Part shown: one piece after another, positions 43,207 through 51,511 of the stretch
Layout of the letters: every line of letters starts with the position of its first letter
How positions within the stretch are numbered: position 1 is the first letter of the stretch
Origin: Candidatus Gastranaerophilales bacterium
GTDB lineage: Bacteria > Cyanobacteriota > Vampirovibrionia > Gastranaerophilales > Gastranaerophilaceae
Length of the DNA: 64,000 nt
Assembly: GCA_944322745.1 (NCBI GenBank)
Contig: CALUPV010000002.1
Coordinates: 186,001-250,000, forward strand
Direction: 5' to 3'
Made by a program: the position numbers and the translations under genes
The notes under the pieces: generated by a model
What the model was told of the DNA's origin: nothing
The model's database searches: none
The model's input: the letters and a program-made list of their open reading frames with translations, nothing else

Positions 43207-44991
43207 ATGACAAATATAATAGTAAAGATAAAACAAAATAGAGCTTATATAAATTACATGCGGATGTGGCCGTACGTTAAACCAATTTGGTTTAGAGCTC
43301 TGTTATCTATGTTAATTTGTATTCCTATAGGTTCATTGGATGCAGTAATAGCTTTAGCACTAAAACCATATATGGATTTGGTAATGGTAGAAAAAAATTT
43401 ATACTCACCTTGGTATATTCCATTAGGTATAGTTGCATTTACATCCATTCAGGGCGTTTTAAAATATTTATCATCTTACTTATCAACCTGGGTAGGAATG
43501 AAAATTACGAATGGTTTAAAATTTGATTTATATAAAAAATTACTGACTCTTCCAACTTCATATTATGATAAACGTAATTCAGGTGATATAGTATTTCAGT
43601 ATAATAATATGGCAGATAGTGCCTGTTCAGGATTGTTATCGAATTTAAGTATTTTTATTCAAAGGATTTTTTCATCGATTTCGCTTGTTGCAGTACTATT
43701 TTATAATTCATGGCAATTGGCACTAATAGCTATATTTGTATTAGGTTGTGCGTTTGCGCCTGTAGCAAAATTACAAAAATTAATTAAAGAAGTTATGGAA
43801 AAAACAGTTGTTGCGGATGCTTCTATCATTACTGCATATAATGAAACTTATGCCGGAAATAAAACAATAATTTCTTATAACTTAGAAAATACTGAAATAA
43901 ATAAGTTTGATTGGATTTTAAAGAATATATTTAAATTACGAATAAAAATGGTTCAGAAAACACAATGGTTGTCTCCATTTATGCATGTAATAGTTTCAAT
44001 AGGAATTGCTGCGGCAATAGGTTATGGCAGTCATTTGATTTTAACTGGAAAAATCACTGCTGGTAACTTTGTTTCTTTTATTACTGCTTTAATTCTTTTA
44101 TATACACCTGTAAAGAATATTGGTAACAACTTAAATGCTGTTCAAATGTCATTTTTTGCAATAGAACAAATATTTGATAAATTAGCTATAATTCCTTCAA
44201 TAAGAAATAAAGAGAATGCAAGAATTCTTTCTCCTAATTATTCAAAAATAACTTTTAAAAATGTTAATTTTCATTATGTTCCAAATGTCCCCGTTCTAAA
44301 AGATATAAATTTAGAAATAAGCAAAGGTGAAACAATTGCACTGGTTGGAAACTCAGGTGGCGGCAAAACAACTATTGTTAATTTACTTCCACGTTTTTAT
44401 GATGTAGTTAGCGGTAATATCTTAATAGATGATATAGATATTCGAGATTATACATTAGAAAGTTTAAGAGGTAATATTTCTGTTGTATTTCAAGATAATT
44501 TTTTGTTTTCAGGAACAATAAAAGAAAATATTTTATTTGGCAAACTGGATGCAACTGAAGAAGAGGTTCAAAACGCAATAAAAATGGCGTATTTGGATGA
44601 ATTTCTTTTAACATTGAAAGATGGTATAAATACTCAGATAGGTGAGCGTGGCATTTTGTTATCAGGCGGTCAAAAACAGCGTGTTGCAATAGCAAGAGCC
44701 TTTATAAAAAATGCGCCTATTGTAATTTTAGATGAAGCAACATCGGCCTTGGACAATAAATCTGAAGCTATTGTGCAAAAAGCAATAGATAATTTGATGA
44801 AAGATAAAACTGTTTTTGTAATAGCGCATAGATTATCTACAATTCAAAATGCAGACAGAATAGCAGTAATAAATGAAGGCTCATTAGTTGAACTTGGTAA
44901 CCATGAAGAATTGATGAAAATTCCAAATGGCAAATACAAAACTTTGTATGAAATGCAGTTTAAAAAACAAGTACAAACACCGGCGCATTAG
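43207..44991 (+). CDS. MsbA-type ABC exporter (fused membrane and ATPase domains)
   Basis: 594 residues. Six membrane helices (about 25-320) followed by an ATPase domain with Walker A G-N-S-G-G-G-K-T (about 380-387), the signature L-S-G-G-Q-K-Q-R near 487 and Walker B plus D-loop I-L-D-E-A-T-S-A-L-D near 507-516. Such half-transporters work as dimers. Next to glycan genes, the likely cargo is a lipid-linked sugar or lipid A-like molecule flipped to the outer leaflet. The chosen ATG has a poor ribosome-binding site; a start at 43258 is possible. The gene is the last of the locus and shares the following hairpin with the tRNA as a terminator. Confidence 0.92.
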   Translation: MTNIIVKIKQNRAYINYMRMWPYVKPIWFRALLSMLICIPIGSLDAVIALALKPYMDLVMVEKNLYSPWYIPLGIVAFTSIQGVLKYLSSYLSTWVGMKITNGLKFDLYKKLLTLPTSYYDKRNSGDIVFQYNNMADSACSGLLSNLSIFIQRIFSSISLVAVLFYNSWQLALIAIFVLGCAFAPVAKLQKLIKEVMEKTVVADASIITAYNETYAGNKTIISYNLENTEINKFDWILKNIFKLRIKMVQKTQWLSPFMHVIVSIGIAAAIGYGSHLILTGKITAGNFVSFITALILLYTPVKNIGNNLNAVQMSFFAIEQIFDKLAIIPSIRNKENARILSPNYSKITFKNVNFHYVPNVPVLKDINLEISKGETIALVGNSGGGKTTIVNLLPRFYDVVSGNILIDDIDIRDYTLESLRGNISVVFQDNFLFSGTIKENILFGKLDATEEEVQNAIKMAYLDEFLLTLKDGINTQIGERGILLSGGQKQRVAIARAFIKNAPIVILDEATSALDNKSEAIVQKAIDNLMKDKTVFVIAHRLSTIQNADRIAVINEGSLVELGNHEELMKIPNGKYKTLYEMQFKKQVQTPAH

Positions 44992-45010
44992 ATAAAATAA
45001 TTTTGTTAAT

Positions 45011-45036
45011 AAAAAACTTCCTATAAGGAAGTTTTT
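45011..45036 (-). terminator. Terminator fused to the 3' end of tRNA-Arg
   Basis: A 10-bp stem (45012-45021 with 45027-45036) with A and T flanks works on both strands. On the minus strand it begins at the last base of the encoded CCA of the tRNA. On the plus strand it also lies just past the ABC exporter gene. Confidence 0.8.
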
Positions 45037-45112
45037 GGCGTGCCTGGAGGGATTCGAACCCCCGACCTTTTGGTTCGTAGCCAAACACTCTATCCAGCTG
45101 AGCTACAGGCAC
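45036..45112 (-). tRNA. tRNA-Arg (anticodon ACG), CCA encoded
   Basis: The minus strand folds as a full cloverleaf: acceptor GTGCCTG with CAGGCAC, D arm GCTC, anticodon stem TTTGG/CCAAA with loop CTACGAA (anticodon ACG), and T arm GGGGG-TTCGAAT-CCCTC. The discriminator is G and CCA is encoded at 45036-45038. The ACG anticodon, usually edited to ICG, reads CGU, CGC and CGA. The body without CCA is 74 bases. Confidence 0.97.
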
Positions 45113-45177
45113 AAAGTCTTACTATCTATATTACATCATAAATTTATATTATCAAGTAAATTTATATAAAAATAGTC

Positions 45178-45199
45178 AAAAAAAAGCTGCCTTGCAGCT
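45178..45199 (-). terminator. Orphan intrinsic terminator on the minus strand
   Basis: AGCTGC-CTT-GCAGCT (45185-45199) forms a 6-bp GC-rich stem; on the minus strand it is followed by eight T residues (45185 down to 45178). It has no T run on the plus strand, so it points leftward. Confidence 0.7.
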
Positions 45200-45245
45200 A
45201 ATACTTAATAATCTTGGGAGGAGATTTGGGGATTTGTTACAACTA
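45178..45245 (-). ncRNA. Candidate minus-strand small RNA with anti-Shine-Dalgarno motif
   Basis: The minus strand ends in an intrinsic terminator (see 45178-45199) but has no gene in front of it; the nearest plus-strand gene begins at 45383. Upstream of the hairpin, the RNA would carry CUCCUCCC (plus 45216-45223) in an otherwise unstructured, AT-rich stretch. This octamer is complementary to a strong ribosome-binding site. A TATTAT box upstream is a weak -10. The 5' end is uncertain. The layout (unpaired C-rich motif followed by terminator) resembles short regulatory RNAs such as cyanobacterial Yfr1, but no homology is claimed. Confidence 0.4.
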
Positions 45246-45382
45246 TAATAATTCACTTTTAAAAAAAAGTTTATATTTTTATGTATGATTTTAATAAAAA
45301 TTTACATTGTATTGATTTTATTTTTATTTCTTTACTGGAAAAAAATGTCTTTTTTTTATAAAATCATGTTGAGAGGTGGGAC

Positions 45383-46948
45383 ATGTTAAATAATTTATTG
45401 TTTTTTTTCTTGTTGGTTTTTTTTATATATGTAGCTTTATTTACTATATATTTTGCAATTATAGTGGCAGCGAGCTTTTTCAATATTAAGAAAAAACAAA
45501 ATTCACAAATAAAGAAAGAATACAAAAATCTTATCGTTATTATTTATTCCCATAATAATGAAAAAACAATAGTGAATCTTTTAGAACAGCTAAATAAACA
45601 AGATTATCCAAAAGGTAATTATCAAACACATATAATTTTAGATAATTGTACTGATGAATCATCTAATAAGTTAGAGTTTGTTGGCGGTGCTAAATTATGG
45701 AGACTTACAGATGATGTTCCTTTTGGAAGAGACAAAGCGATTTCTTGGTTGTTAGAAAATTTAATGTCATTCAAGAAAGTCGATGGTTATGTTTTTTTAA
45801 ATGCAAATAGGATAGTTAAAACAGATTTTTTAGCATCAGTTAATGATGCATTGCAGGATAATGATGTTGTAGTTGGTTCAACAGAAATATTTTTAGAAGA
45901 TGCAGATTATTATGAAAAAGTATGGTCAAATGTAAATGAATATAATTCCAATATTATGAAGCTTGGCCGAGCAAGATTGGGATTAGCTGTTCCAATAGAC
46001 TCAGATATTACGGCTATAAGTCATGAAGTATTGGAAAAAGTCCAATGTATTGATTTTAAAGATGCAAATTCTGAGTTAAAATATTCTTTTTTATTAACAA
46101 GCGTTAATTATCCTCCAAAGTTTGTACAAGAAATAAAAACCTATGTCTCTTCTATTGATTATGAATTAAGGAGACCTGATTTTTCTTTCAAGATGTCATT
46201 ATTTGTGCATTGTATTAATTTGAAATCTATATTAAATTTCAAATTTGCCGAATTCTTATTTTCTTTATTTAAACCAAATCCGATTATTTTAGTTGCGATG
46301 TTTGTACTGATAGGTACATATTCATTTAACTATTATTTTTTGTTTGATTTTCCGTGGTCGGTATTTCTTGCTGTAGTTTTGACTGTTGCATTTGGCTTGT
46401 CTGTGTATAAATCAAATTTATATATTAAACCATTGTTTTATTTAGTTGCGTGTCCTTTTTATACCTTGACGGATGCTATATTTGGTATGTCTGTTTTTAA
46501 GAAACTATTTAAGTTCACCGGGAAAAAGCAAAAAATTGATATAGAAAAGATAACGGTTCCTGTTAGTGTTACGAACGGGCGTAATATATTTTCTTGTACT
46601 ATGGATTTAATTTCTGAAGGTGGTTTTAAAAAAGCAGTTTTCAGGTATAAGAATAAGAAACAAGAAACAGTTCAAAGTTATGTGAGAATGTGTGATGCAG
46701 TAAAAAATATTTCTGACATTTTGGAACAACATGGTTTTAGAATGAAAATATGTCAATCTTGTGCTTATTTTTCACCTAAAATTGATGGTACTAATAATAT
46801 GGTGAAGGGCTATTGTAACCAAAAAGCAGTTGAAGATTCAAACTGTGCTGAATTTCCTGAAACACTTTTATGGTCGTCATGCCAGTATTATATACCTCAA
46901 GAAGTTAATAATGTTATAGATATATCAAGTTATATTAAGAATCGCTAA
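45383..46948 (+). CDS. Membrane glycosyltransferase (family-2 type) with five-cysteine C-terminal domain
   Basis: 521 residues. One membrane helix (about 3-35), a GT-A domain (about 48-290) with I-V-I-I-Y-S-H-N-N at its start and L-D-N-C-T-D near 90, then two to three membrane helices (about 300-375). The D-x-D equivalent (V-F-L-N-A-N-R) has Asn in place of Asp. This topology matches processive or lipid-linked sugar transferases of the BcsA/DPM type. The C-terminal 130 residues form an extra domain with C457, C460, C478, C488 and C500, likely a zinc or iron-sulfur site facing the cytoplasm. This tail is unusual for the family. GAGG precedes the ATG. Substrate unknown. Confidence 0.75.
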   Translation: MLNNLLFFFLLVFFIYVALFTIYFAIIVAASFFNIKKKQNSQIKKEYKNLIVIIYSHNNEKTIVNLLEQLNKQDYPKGNYQTHIILDNCTDESSNKLEFVGGAKLWRLTDDVPFGRDKAISWLLENLMSFKKVDGYVFLNANRIVKTDFLASVNDALQDNDVVVGSTEIFLEDADYYEKVWSNVNEYNSNIMKLGRARLGLAVPIDSDITAISHEVLEKVQCIDFKDANSELKYSFLLTSVNYPPKFVQEIKTYVSSIDYELRRPDFSFKMSLFVHCINLKSILNFKFAEFLFSLFKPNPIILVAMFVLIGTYSFNYYFLFDFPWSVFLAVVLTVAFGLSVYKSNLYIKPLFYLVACPFYTLTDAIFGMSVFKKLFKFTGKKQKIDIEKITVPVSVTNGRNIFSCTMDLISEGGFKKAVFRYKNKKQETVQSYVRMCDAVKNISDILEQHGFRMKICQSCAYFSPKIDGTNNMVKGYCNQKAVEDSNCAEFPETLLWSSCQYYIPQEVNNVIDISSYIKNR

Positions 46949-47044
46949 TTGTTAAGAAATGTCAATATAATTATTCTCTAGTTCAAGTTTATAAGACAAA
47001 ATGTCGATATTTATTAATGTATAAATGTAGATTGGAGAAAGAAA

Positions 47045-47788
47045 ATGGGATTATCTTCTTCACAAGCCAGACTCTTAATGTTGACATCAAGACTAAGTGA
47101 TATTGAACTTGGTGAAGTATTGATTTCTCAAAAGCAAAATACTTTGGCTTGGGAAAGTGAAAAAGCTGCAAGTGAATATAATGATGCAGTCAGTAATTAT
47201 AAATTGCAAATTAAGGTTACAGATGACACAGAAAGCAAAGGATATAAAAAAGAAGATGTTACATATAGTAATATGACATCAATGGGATATCTTGTTACAA
47301 ATGCCAAAAAAGAAATTTATTTGCAAAAAGATGAAAATGGTGAATGGATAATACCTAAAGACTTAGACGGGAATCCTCTTCTTAGCATAAATTCTGACGG
47401 AAAAGCAACGATTGGTGAAGATACAGAAACAACATATAATATTCTAGATGGCGGAACATATTTGTCAAATAAAACGGTTCTGCAAAATGCAATAATGAAT
47501 GGTTTGTTATTTGTGATGAATACAGCAAATCAAGAAACAGGTATTTCTTTAACAAATTTACAATCCGAAACGCAAATGGAATATATTCTTGATACAACTG
47601 ATGATGCTGAAGCACAAAGTAAATATGAATGTGAAACAGCCAGAATTTCAAGGCAGGATAATCAATTAGATATGGAATTACAACAATTAGAAACTCAGCA
47701 TGAAGCTATTATGAAGGAATATGATTCTGTTAAAGAAGTAATTAGCAGTAATGTTGATAGAACATTTAACTTGTTTTCAAATGGATAA
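47045..47788 (+). CDS. Coiled-coil protein, family starting MG..QxR (first paralogue)
   Basis: 247 residues, no signal peptide. The N-terminus M-G-L-S-S-S-Q-A-R-L-L-M-L-T-S-R-L runs into an amphipathic helix (to about 55). A central region of about 110 residues follows (GxY and D-G motifs, beta-like), then a C-terminal coiled coil (about 185-245). The order and the end helices match the protein at 58979, so they are paralogues. A long helix at each end with a variable middle is reminiscent of secreted filament or translocator subunits (flagellin-like), but no homology to these is shown. GGAG ribosome-binding site; strong terminator after the gene. Function unknown. Confidence 0.7.
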   Translation: MGLSSSQARLLMLTSRLSDIELGEVLISQKQNTLAWESEKAASEYNDAVSNYKLQIKVTDDTESKGYKKEDVTYSNMTSMGYLVTNAKKEIYLQKDENGEWIIPKDLDGNPLLSINSDGKATIGEDTETTYNILDGGTYLSNKTVLQNAIMNGLLFVMNTANQETGISLTNLQSETQMEYILDTTDDAEAQSKYECETARISRQDNQLDMELQQLETQHEAIMKEYDSVKEVISSNVDRTFNLFSNG

Positions 47789-47801
47789 TTAAACAGATAA
47801 G

Positions 47802-47835
47802 AAAAAAGACTGATTTTATAATCAGTCTTTTTTTT
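47802..47835 (+). terminator. Intrinsic terminator after the 47045 gene
   Basis: GACTGATT (47808-47815) pairs with AATCAGTC (47820-47827) around TTAT, extended by A and T runs on each side. Confidence 0.85.
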
Positions 47836-47932
47836 ATTAATTTATTGTAACTTAGAAGACTTTATTGTAAATTAAAAAGCAATTATTTTTTTCATATGTT
47901 TTTACTATTATGTAATAGTAAGGTTTTTAAAA

Positions 47933-50068
47933 ATGGTAAACAGTATAAATTCTTTCAACGTAACTCCGGTTATTAATCAAGAAAATGTACAAGAAAAGTT
48001 AGAAAAGTCTAAACAGGTAGTTTCTGATAATTTTGAGAGCAATTCCGCAATAAAAACATTAAGTGGAGCAGCTAGTGAATCAGGTTCGATGAGAAATTCA
48101 ATGAGCTTAGTTCCATTATTGTATATTTTAGATAAATTTGTCGATAAAGGAATGGGTGGAGAAATAGAAAAAAGCTCTTTAGGTAAAGCGGCAAAGTTGG
48201 GTGATAAATTATCTGATTTTTTACATTTAAACAATATATTTTCAGAAGAAAAGGTATCGAGATTCTCTAAGTTTTTAAGAAGTAATCGTTTTACAAAATA
48301 TTTTACAAAAGATTATAAAGCTGTACCAAAATCTTCATTAGCTCAAAGCCAATCTATTGCTGAAAAATATTTAAGGGAACTCACTGACCAAGTACAAAAG
48401 TTTATTCCTGATTTTACTTCAATGAAATATAATCCAGAAGTAATGAAACAATTAGAAGGAGTTGTGTCTCCTAAAACATTAGATTTTATAAAAGGGCTTG
48501 GACCTTTAAATCAAAGATTAACAGGTGATTATTTAACATCTGTATCAAAAACATTGGCGGAACTTACAGGAGTTGCCGAAAAACATTTAGGCTCTCTTGG
48601 CTTACAAGATAAAGAAATGATAGATGTTTTAAAAAATAATATTTCTAAATTTTTATCAGGGGCTGATGATATATCTGAGCAGGCATTGTCAGAGCAGATT
48701 GCAGCATTATTTTCAAGATTTGGGGATAAAGCTCACTCAAATTTATTAAGAAGTAATTCTGTTAATCTTTCGAAAGAAACATTAGGTGTTTTGTCTTCCG
48801 TTTCGCAAAAAACTTTTTCAAATGATCAAATTCTATCCGCCGTTGATGATTTCGCCTCAAAAGGAATTGAACTTACGGGTGCTAATAAACTATCGATTGC
48901 AAGAAACAAATTAAAAGCAGCAGATTCAAAAGTTGGAAATACTCTATTAGGTAAAATATTTTCTAAAGGATTGTTGAAAACAAAAGATACTGTTACTTAT
49001 GGCGGTGGACTTATTTCAATGTTTTTTATGGCCAGTGCAATATATAACTCTGTAAAGGCAGCAAAAGAAGCTCCAAAGGGTGAAAAGAAAGCTACTTTTA
49101 TGCATGTCCTTTCTGAACAGTATTTAGGCATGATACTTTTCCAACCTAGTATTAGTTTAATGTATAAATTAGGTGGTAATAAATATAGAGGAATGACTGT
49201 TGAAGCAAGAGATGCCTTAAAAACTTTAATTAAAAATACAAATGCAGATGAAAATATAACAAAAGAAGCTCTGAAAGTTGCAAAATTGCAGAGAGATTTG
49301 TTAATCAGAGGTGTTGATAAAGATAAAGTTGCCGATTTAGCAGGAAAAGGTTTAAAACAAGCCAAAACAATGGCAAAATCTTTGAAAAAGGAGGGTGCAA
49401 AATTAAAACTCTGGGAAAGACCTTTGAAGTTTATGGGAACTATATTATCTACAGGTTTGGATAAGATGCAAAAGCCAAAATATATAAAAATTCCAAAATT
49501 AGGTATAAAAAAATTACCACAACCAACTTTGAAAGGGTTCCTTGGTGGTTTAGGCAGGTTTGCAATTATTATGTTTGTTATTCAACCAATAATACAAAAG
49601 CCTCTTACAAAACTATTCCATAAAATTTTTGGTGAACCGAAAACATATTTAGCAAAGCAAAAAGCGGAAGATAAATCTAAAACTGTTGAGCAAATTCCAA
49701 GTAATCAAAATAAACAAGCTAATCCGTCTGAAACTAATTTAATAAGAAAGTGGACACAACCTTTATCTCAAGAAGAAGCCGATCCTATTCAAAATATGGA
49801 AATCAATAACAATCATCTTTCAGGAATTGCTGCTACATCAATAGATCAAGGTATTGCGTCAGATTCTCAACCTTTGAAACCACAGAAAGATTCTCAAGTT
49901 GCTGCATTGAATATATTTAATAAGGATAAAAAAGAAGATAATTCGCGCTATATCCCTTCAATTGAGCCTATAGTTATTGTTGATAATTCAAAAGAAATTC
50001 AAGAAAAAGTTAATGCAATATTAAAAAGTACAGATAAAGTGGTTGAAAAAACAAAGCAATATTTATAA
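47933..50068 (+). CDS. Large helical membrane-associated protein, unknown
   Basis: 711 residues without a cleavable signal peptide. Mostly helical. Hydrophobic segments that could cross the membrane are at about 352-372 (M-F-F-M-A-S-A-I-Y), 393-410 and 540-560 (F-A-I-I-M-F-V-I-Q-P-I-I). The first 60 residues are polar and Ser/Asn-rich. About 130-340 is a helical repeat-like region rich in Lys and Ser. The C-terminal 130 residues are polar, Gln/Lys-rich and probably disordered. I recognise no family. AAGG ribosome-binding site nine bases before ATG. The lone gene follows a terminator and precedes xerC with 42 bases between, so it stands as its own unit. Confidence 0.65.
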   Translation: MVNSINSFNVTPVINQENVQEKLEKSKQVVSDNFESNSAIKTLSGAASESGSMRNSMSLVPLLYILDKFVDKGMGGEIEKSSLGKAAKLGDKLSDFLHLNNIFSEEKVSRFSKFLRSNRFTKYFTKDYKAVPKSSLAQSQSIAEKYLRELTDQVQKFIPDFTSMKYNPEVMKQLEGVVSPKTLDFIKGLGPLNQRLTGDYLTSVSKTLAELTGVAEKHLGSLGLQDKEMIDVLKNNISKFLSGADDISEQALSEQIAALFSRFGDKAHSNLLRSNSVNLSKETLGVLSSVSQKTFSNDQILSAVDDFASKGIELTGANKLSIARNKLKAADSKVGNTLLGKIFSKGLLKTKDTVTYGGGLISMFFMASAIYNSVKAAKEAPKGEKKATFMHVLSEQYLGMILFQPSISLMYKLGGNKYRGMTVEARDALKTLIKNTNADENITKEALKVAKLQRDLLIRGVDKDKVADLAGKGLKQAKTMAKSLKKEGAKLKLWERPLKFMGTILSTGLDKMQKPKYIKIPKLGIKKLPQPTLKGFLGGLGRFAIIMFVIQPIIQKPLTKLFHKIFGEPKTYLAKQKAEDKSKTVEQIPSNQNKQANPSETNLIRKWTQPLSQEEADPIQNMEINNNHLSGIAATSIDQGIASDSQPLKPQKDSQVAALNIFNKDKKEDNSRYIPSIEPIVIVDNSKEIQEKVNAILKSTDKVVEKTKQYL

Positions 50069-50075
50069 TTTATAA

Positions 50076-50104
50076 TTAACTTTTCACAAAATAAATGCTA
50101 GAAT
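50076..50104 (+). promoter_or_regulatory. Leaderless-type promoter of the tyrosine recombinase gene
   Basis: TTAACT (50076-50081), a 17-base spacer and extended -10 TGC-TAGAAT (50099-50104). The ATG at 50111 lies six bases beyond, at the predicted transcript start. No Shine-Dalgarno exists. Confidence 0.6.
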
Positions 50105-50110
50105 TATTGT

Positions 50111-50977
50111 ATGCTTATTCATTATATTTCAAGGTATATTGAGTATTTGGAGGTAGAACGTGGTTTGGCTTTAAATACCATAATGGCATATAGGAGCGAT
50201 CTCGTTTCTTTGTCCGATTTTCTTTTGAAACAAGGGATTGAAGATTATACAAAAATTCAAAGAATACATATAAATCTTTATATCAAAGAACTCTATGATA
50301 AAAAGTATACTCCAAGAAGTATAACTAGAGAAATTGCATCAATAAAAGGGTTCTTTAAATGGTTAAATATAAATAATCTTATTCAACATAATCCTGCTTT
50401 ATCCATAGAACAACCTAAATTACCCAAGCGGCTTCCTAAAGTGTTGTCAATGAAGGAAATTTCTGAACTCTTAGATGTTAATATGACTATAATAGACAAG
50501 GCAATATTGGAGTTATTATATGCTTCAGGATTGCGTGTATCAGAATTATCTGATATTAAAATTAACAATATTGACTTAAATGCTCGTTATATCAGATGTA
50601 TAGGTAAAGGTTCTAAAGAAAGAATTGTTCCCATTGGTAAAAAAGCCTGTAATGCCATAAGAAAATATCTAAAAGAGAGAGAATATATAATAAAAAAATA
50701 TAATTTGAATACAAAATTTTTGTTTGTTAAAGAAAACGGTAAAAAATTAACCAGACAAGATGTATATGTCTTTATACGAGGGCTTGGTAAGAATATAAAT
50801 AAAGAGATATCTCCTCATACAATACGGCATTCTTTTGCAACACATTTATTAGAAAATGGTGCTGATTTAAGAGTTGTTCAAGAACTTTTAGGACATAGTG
50901 ATGTTTCTACAACTCAGCTTTATACACATATAAGTAAAAAACGTTTGAAGGATATTTATTTTTCTATTAATAAATGA
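50111..50977 (+). CDS. Tyrosine recombinase, XerC/XerD type
   Basis: 288 residues, the usual Xer length. An N-terminal SAM-like core-binding domain (1-95) precedes the catalytic domain, which has all six active residues: Arg142 (S-G-L-R-V-S-E-L), Lys166 (G-K-G-S-K-E-R), His236, Arg239 (H-T-I-R-H), His262 (L-G-H) and the nucleophile Tyr271. Xer proteins resolve chromosome dimers at dif. Whether this is XerC, XerD or a single XerH-like enzyme cannot be decided from one copy; no dif site was recognised nearby. There are no phage or integron genes around it, which favours the housekeeping role. Confidence 0.93.
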   Translation: MLIHYISRYIEYLEVERGLALNTIMAYRSDLVSLSDFLLKQGIEDYTKIQRIHINLYIKELYDKKYTPRSITREIASIKGFFKWLNINNLIQHNPALSIEQPKLPKRLPKVLSMKEISELLDVNMTIIDKAILELLYASGLRVSELSDIKINNIDLNARYIRCIGKGSKERIVPIGKKACNAIRKYLKEREYIIKKYNLNTKFLFVKENGKKLTRQDVYVFIRGLGKNINKEISPHTIRHSFATHLLENGADLRVVQELLGHSDVSTTQLYTHISKKRLKDIYFSINK

Positions 50978-51057
50978 TAAGAAAAATTAAATAAGATAGC
51001 AAACTTTTTCTTTTCTGGATTTTATACATGCGGAGATAATATATTACAGGTTTTATA

Positions 51058-51507
51058 ATGAAAATTTCACCTTTAAATTATTTTATGAATGAAAAACTAA
51101 ATAAAATGCAGAATTTTCAAGGATTATGGGGTAAGACATCCAGAACTTCTGATTTTGATCAAGCACTTGGTATTCCAAAAGTAGAAGAAGTTTGTTATTA
51201 TTATCCATTCTCTGATGAATCTCCTTCCGAAATTCAATCTGTTGTTGAAAAAAATACAAAAGCTTATATTGATGAATCGGATGAGGTTCCTAAATATTGG
51301 TTAAAGGAGTGTAAGGTTTGTACAACTTTGCCTTTTAATGAATTAAGTTATTTGAATTATGCAACAATGTCAAAGCCCAAAATACAAGGGAAATTGAGAG
51401 TTGTACATGCATTGGCAAAGGATAAATATACAGACAATGTATATGGACCAAATCAATGTTCTGCAGTGAATGAACAAGTTGGTCAAAACTTTAATATAAG
51501 AGGGTAA
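51058..51507 (+). CDS. Small lineage-type hypothetical protein with NFQG motif
   Basis: 149 residues, no signal peptide or membrane helix. The N-terminus M-K-I-S-P-L-N-Y is followed by Q-N-F-Q-G-L-W-G-K-T at about 18-27, then a conserved-looking D-F-D-Q-A-L-G-I-P and C-Y-Y-Y-P-F segment (about 32-52). A second Cys pair (E-C-K-V-C, about 83-87) and C142 could bind metal. The fold is not recognised. I recall similar proteins in gut Melainabacteria, which supports the taxonomic guess. It lies between xerC and a convergent nucleoside transporter, with a 4-base gap to the latter's end. Confidence 0.65.
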   Translation: MKISPLNYFMNEKLNKMQNFQGLWGKTSRTSDFDQALGIPKVEEVCYYYPFSDESPSEIQSVVEKNTKAYIDESDEVPKYWLKECKVCTTLPFNELSYLNYATMSKPKIQGKLRVVHALAKDKYTDNVYGPNQCSAVNEQVGQNFNIRG

Positions 51508-51511
51508 TAAT

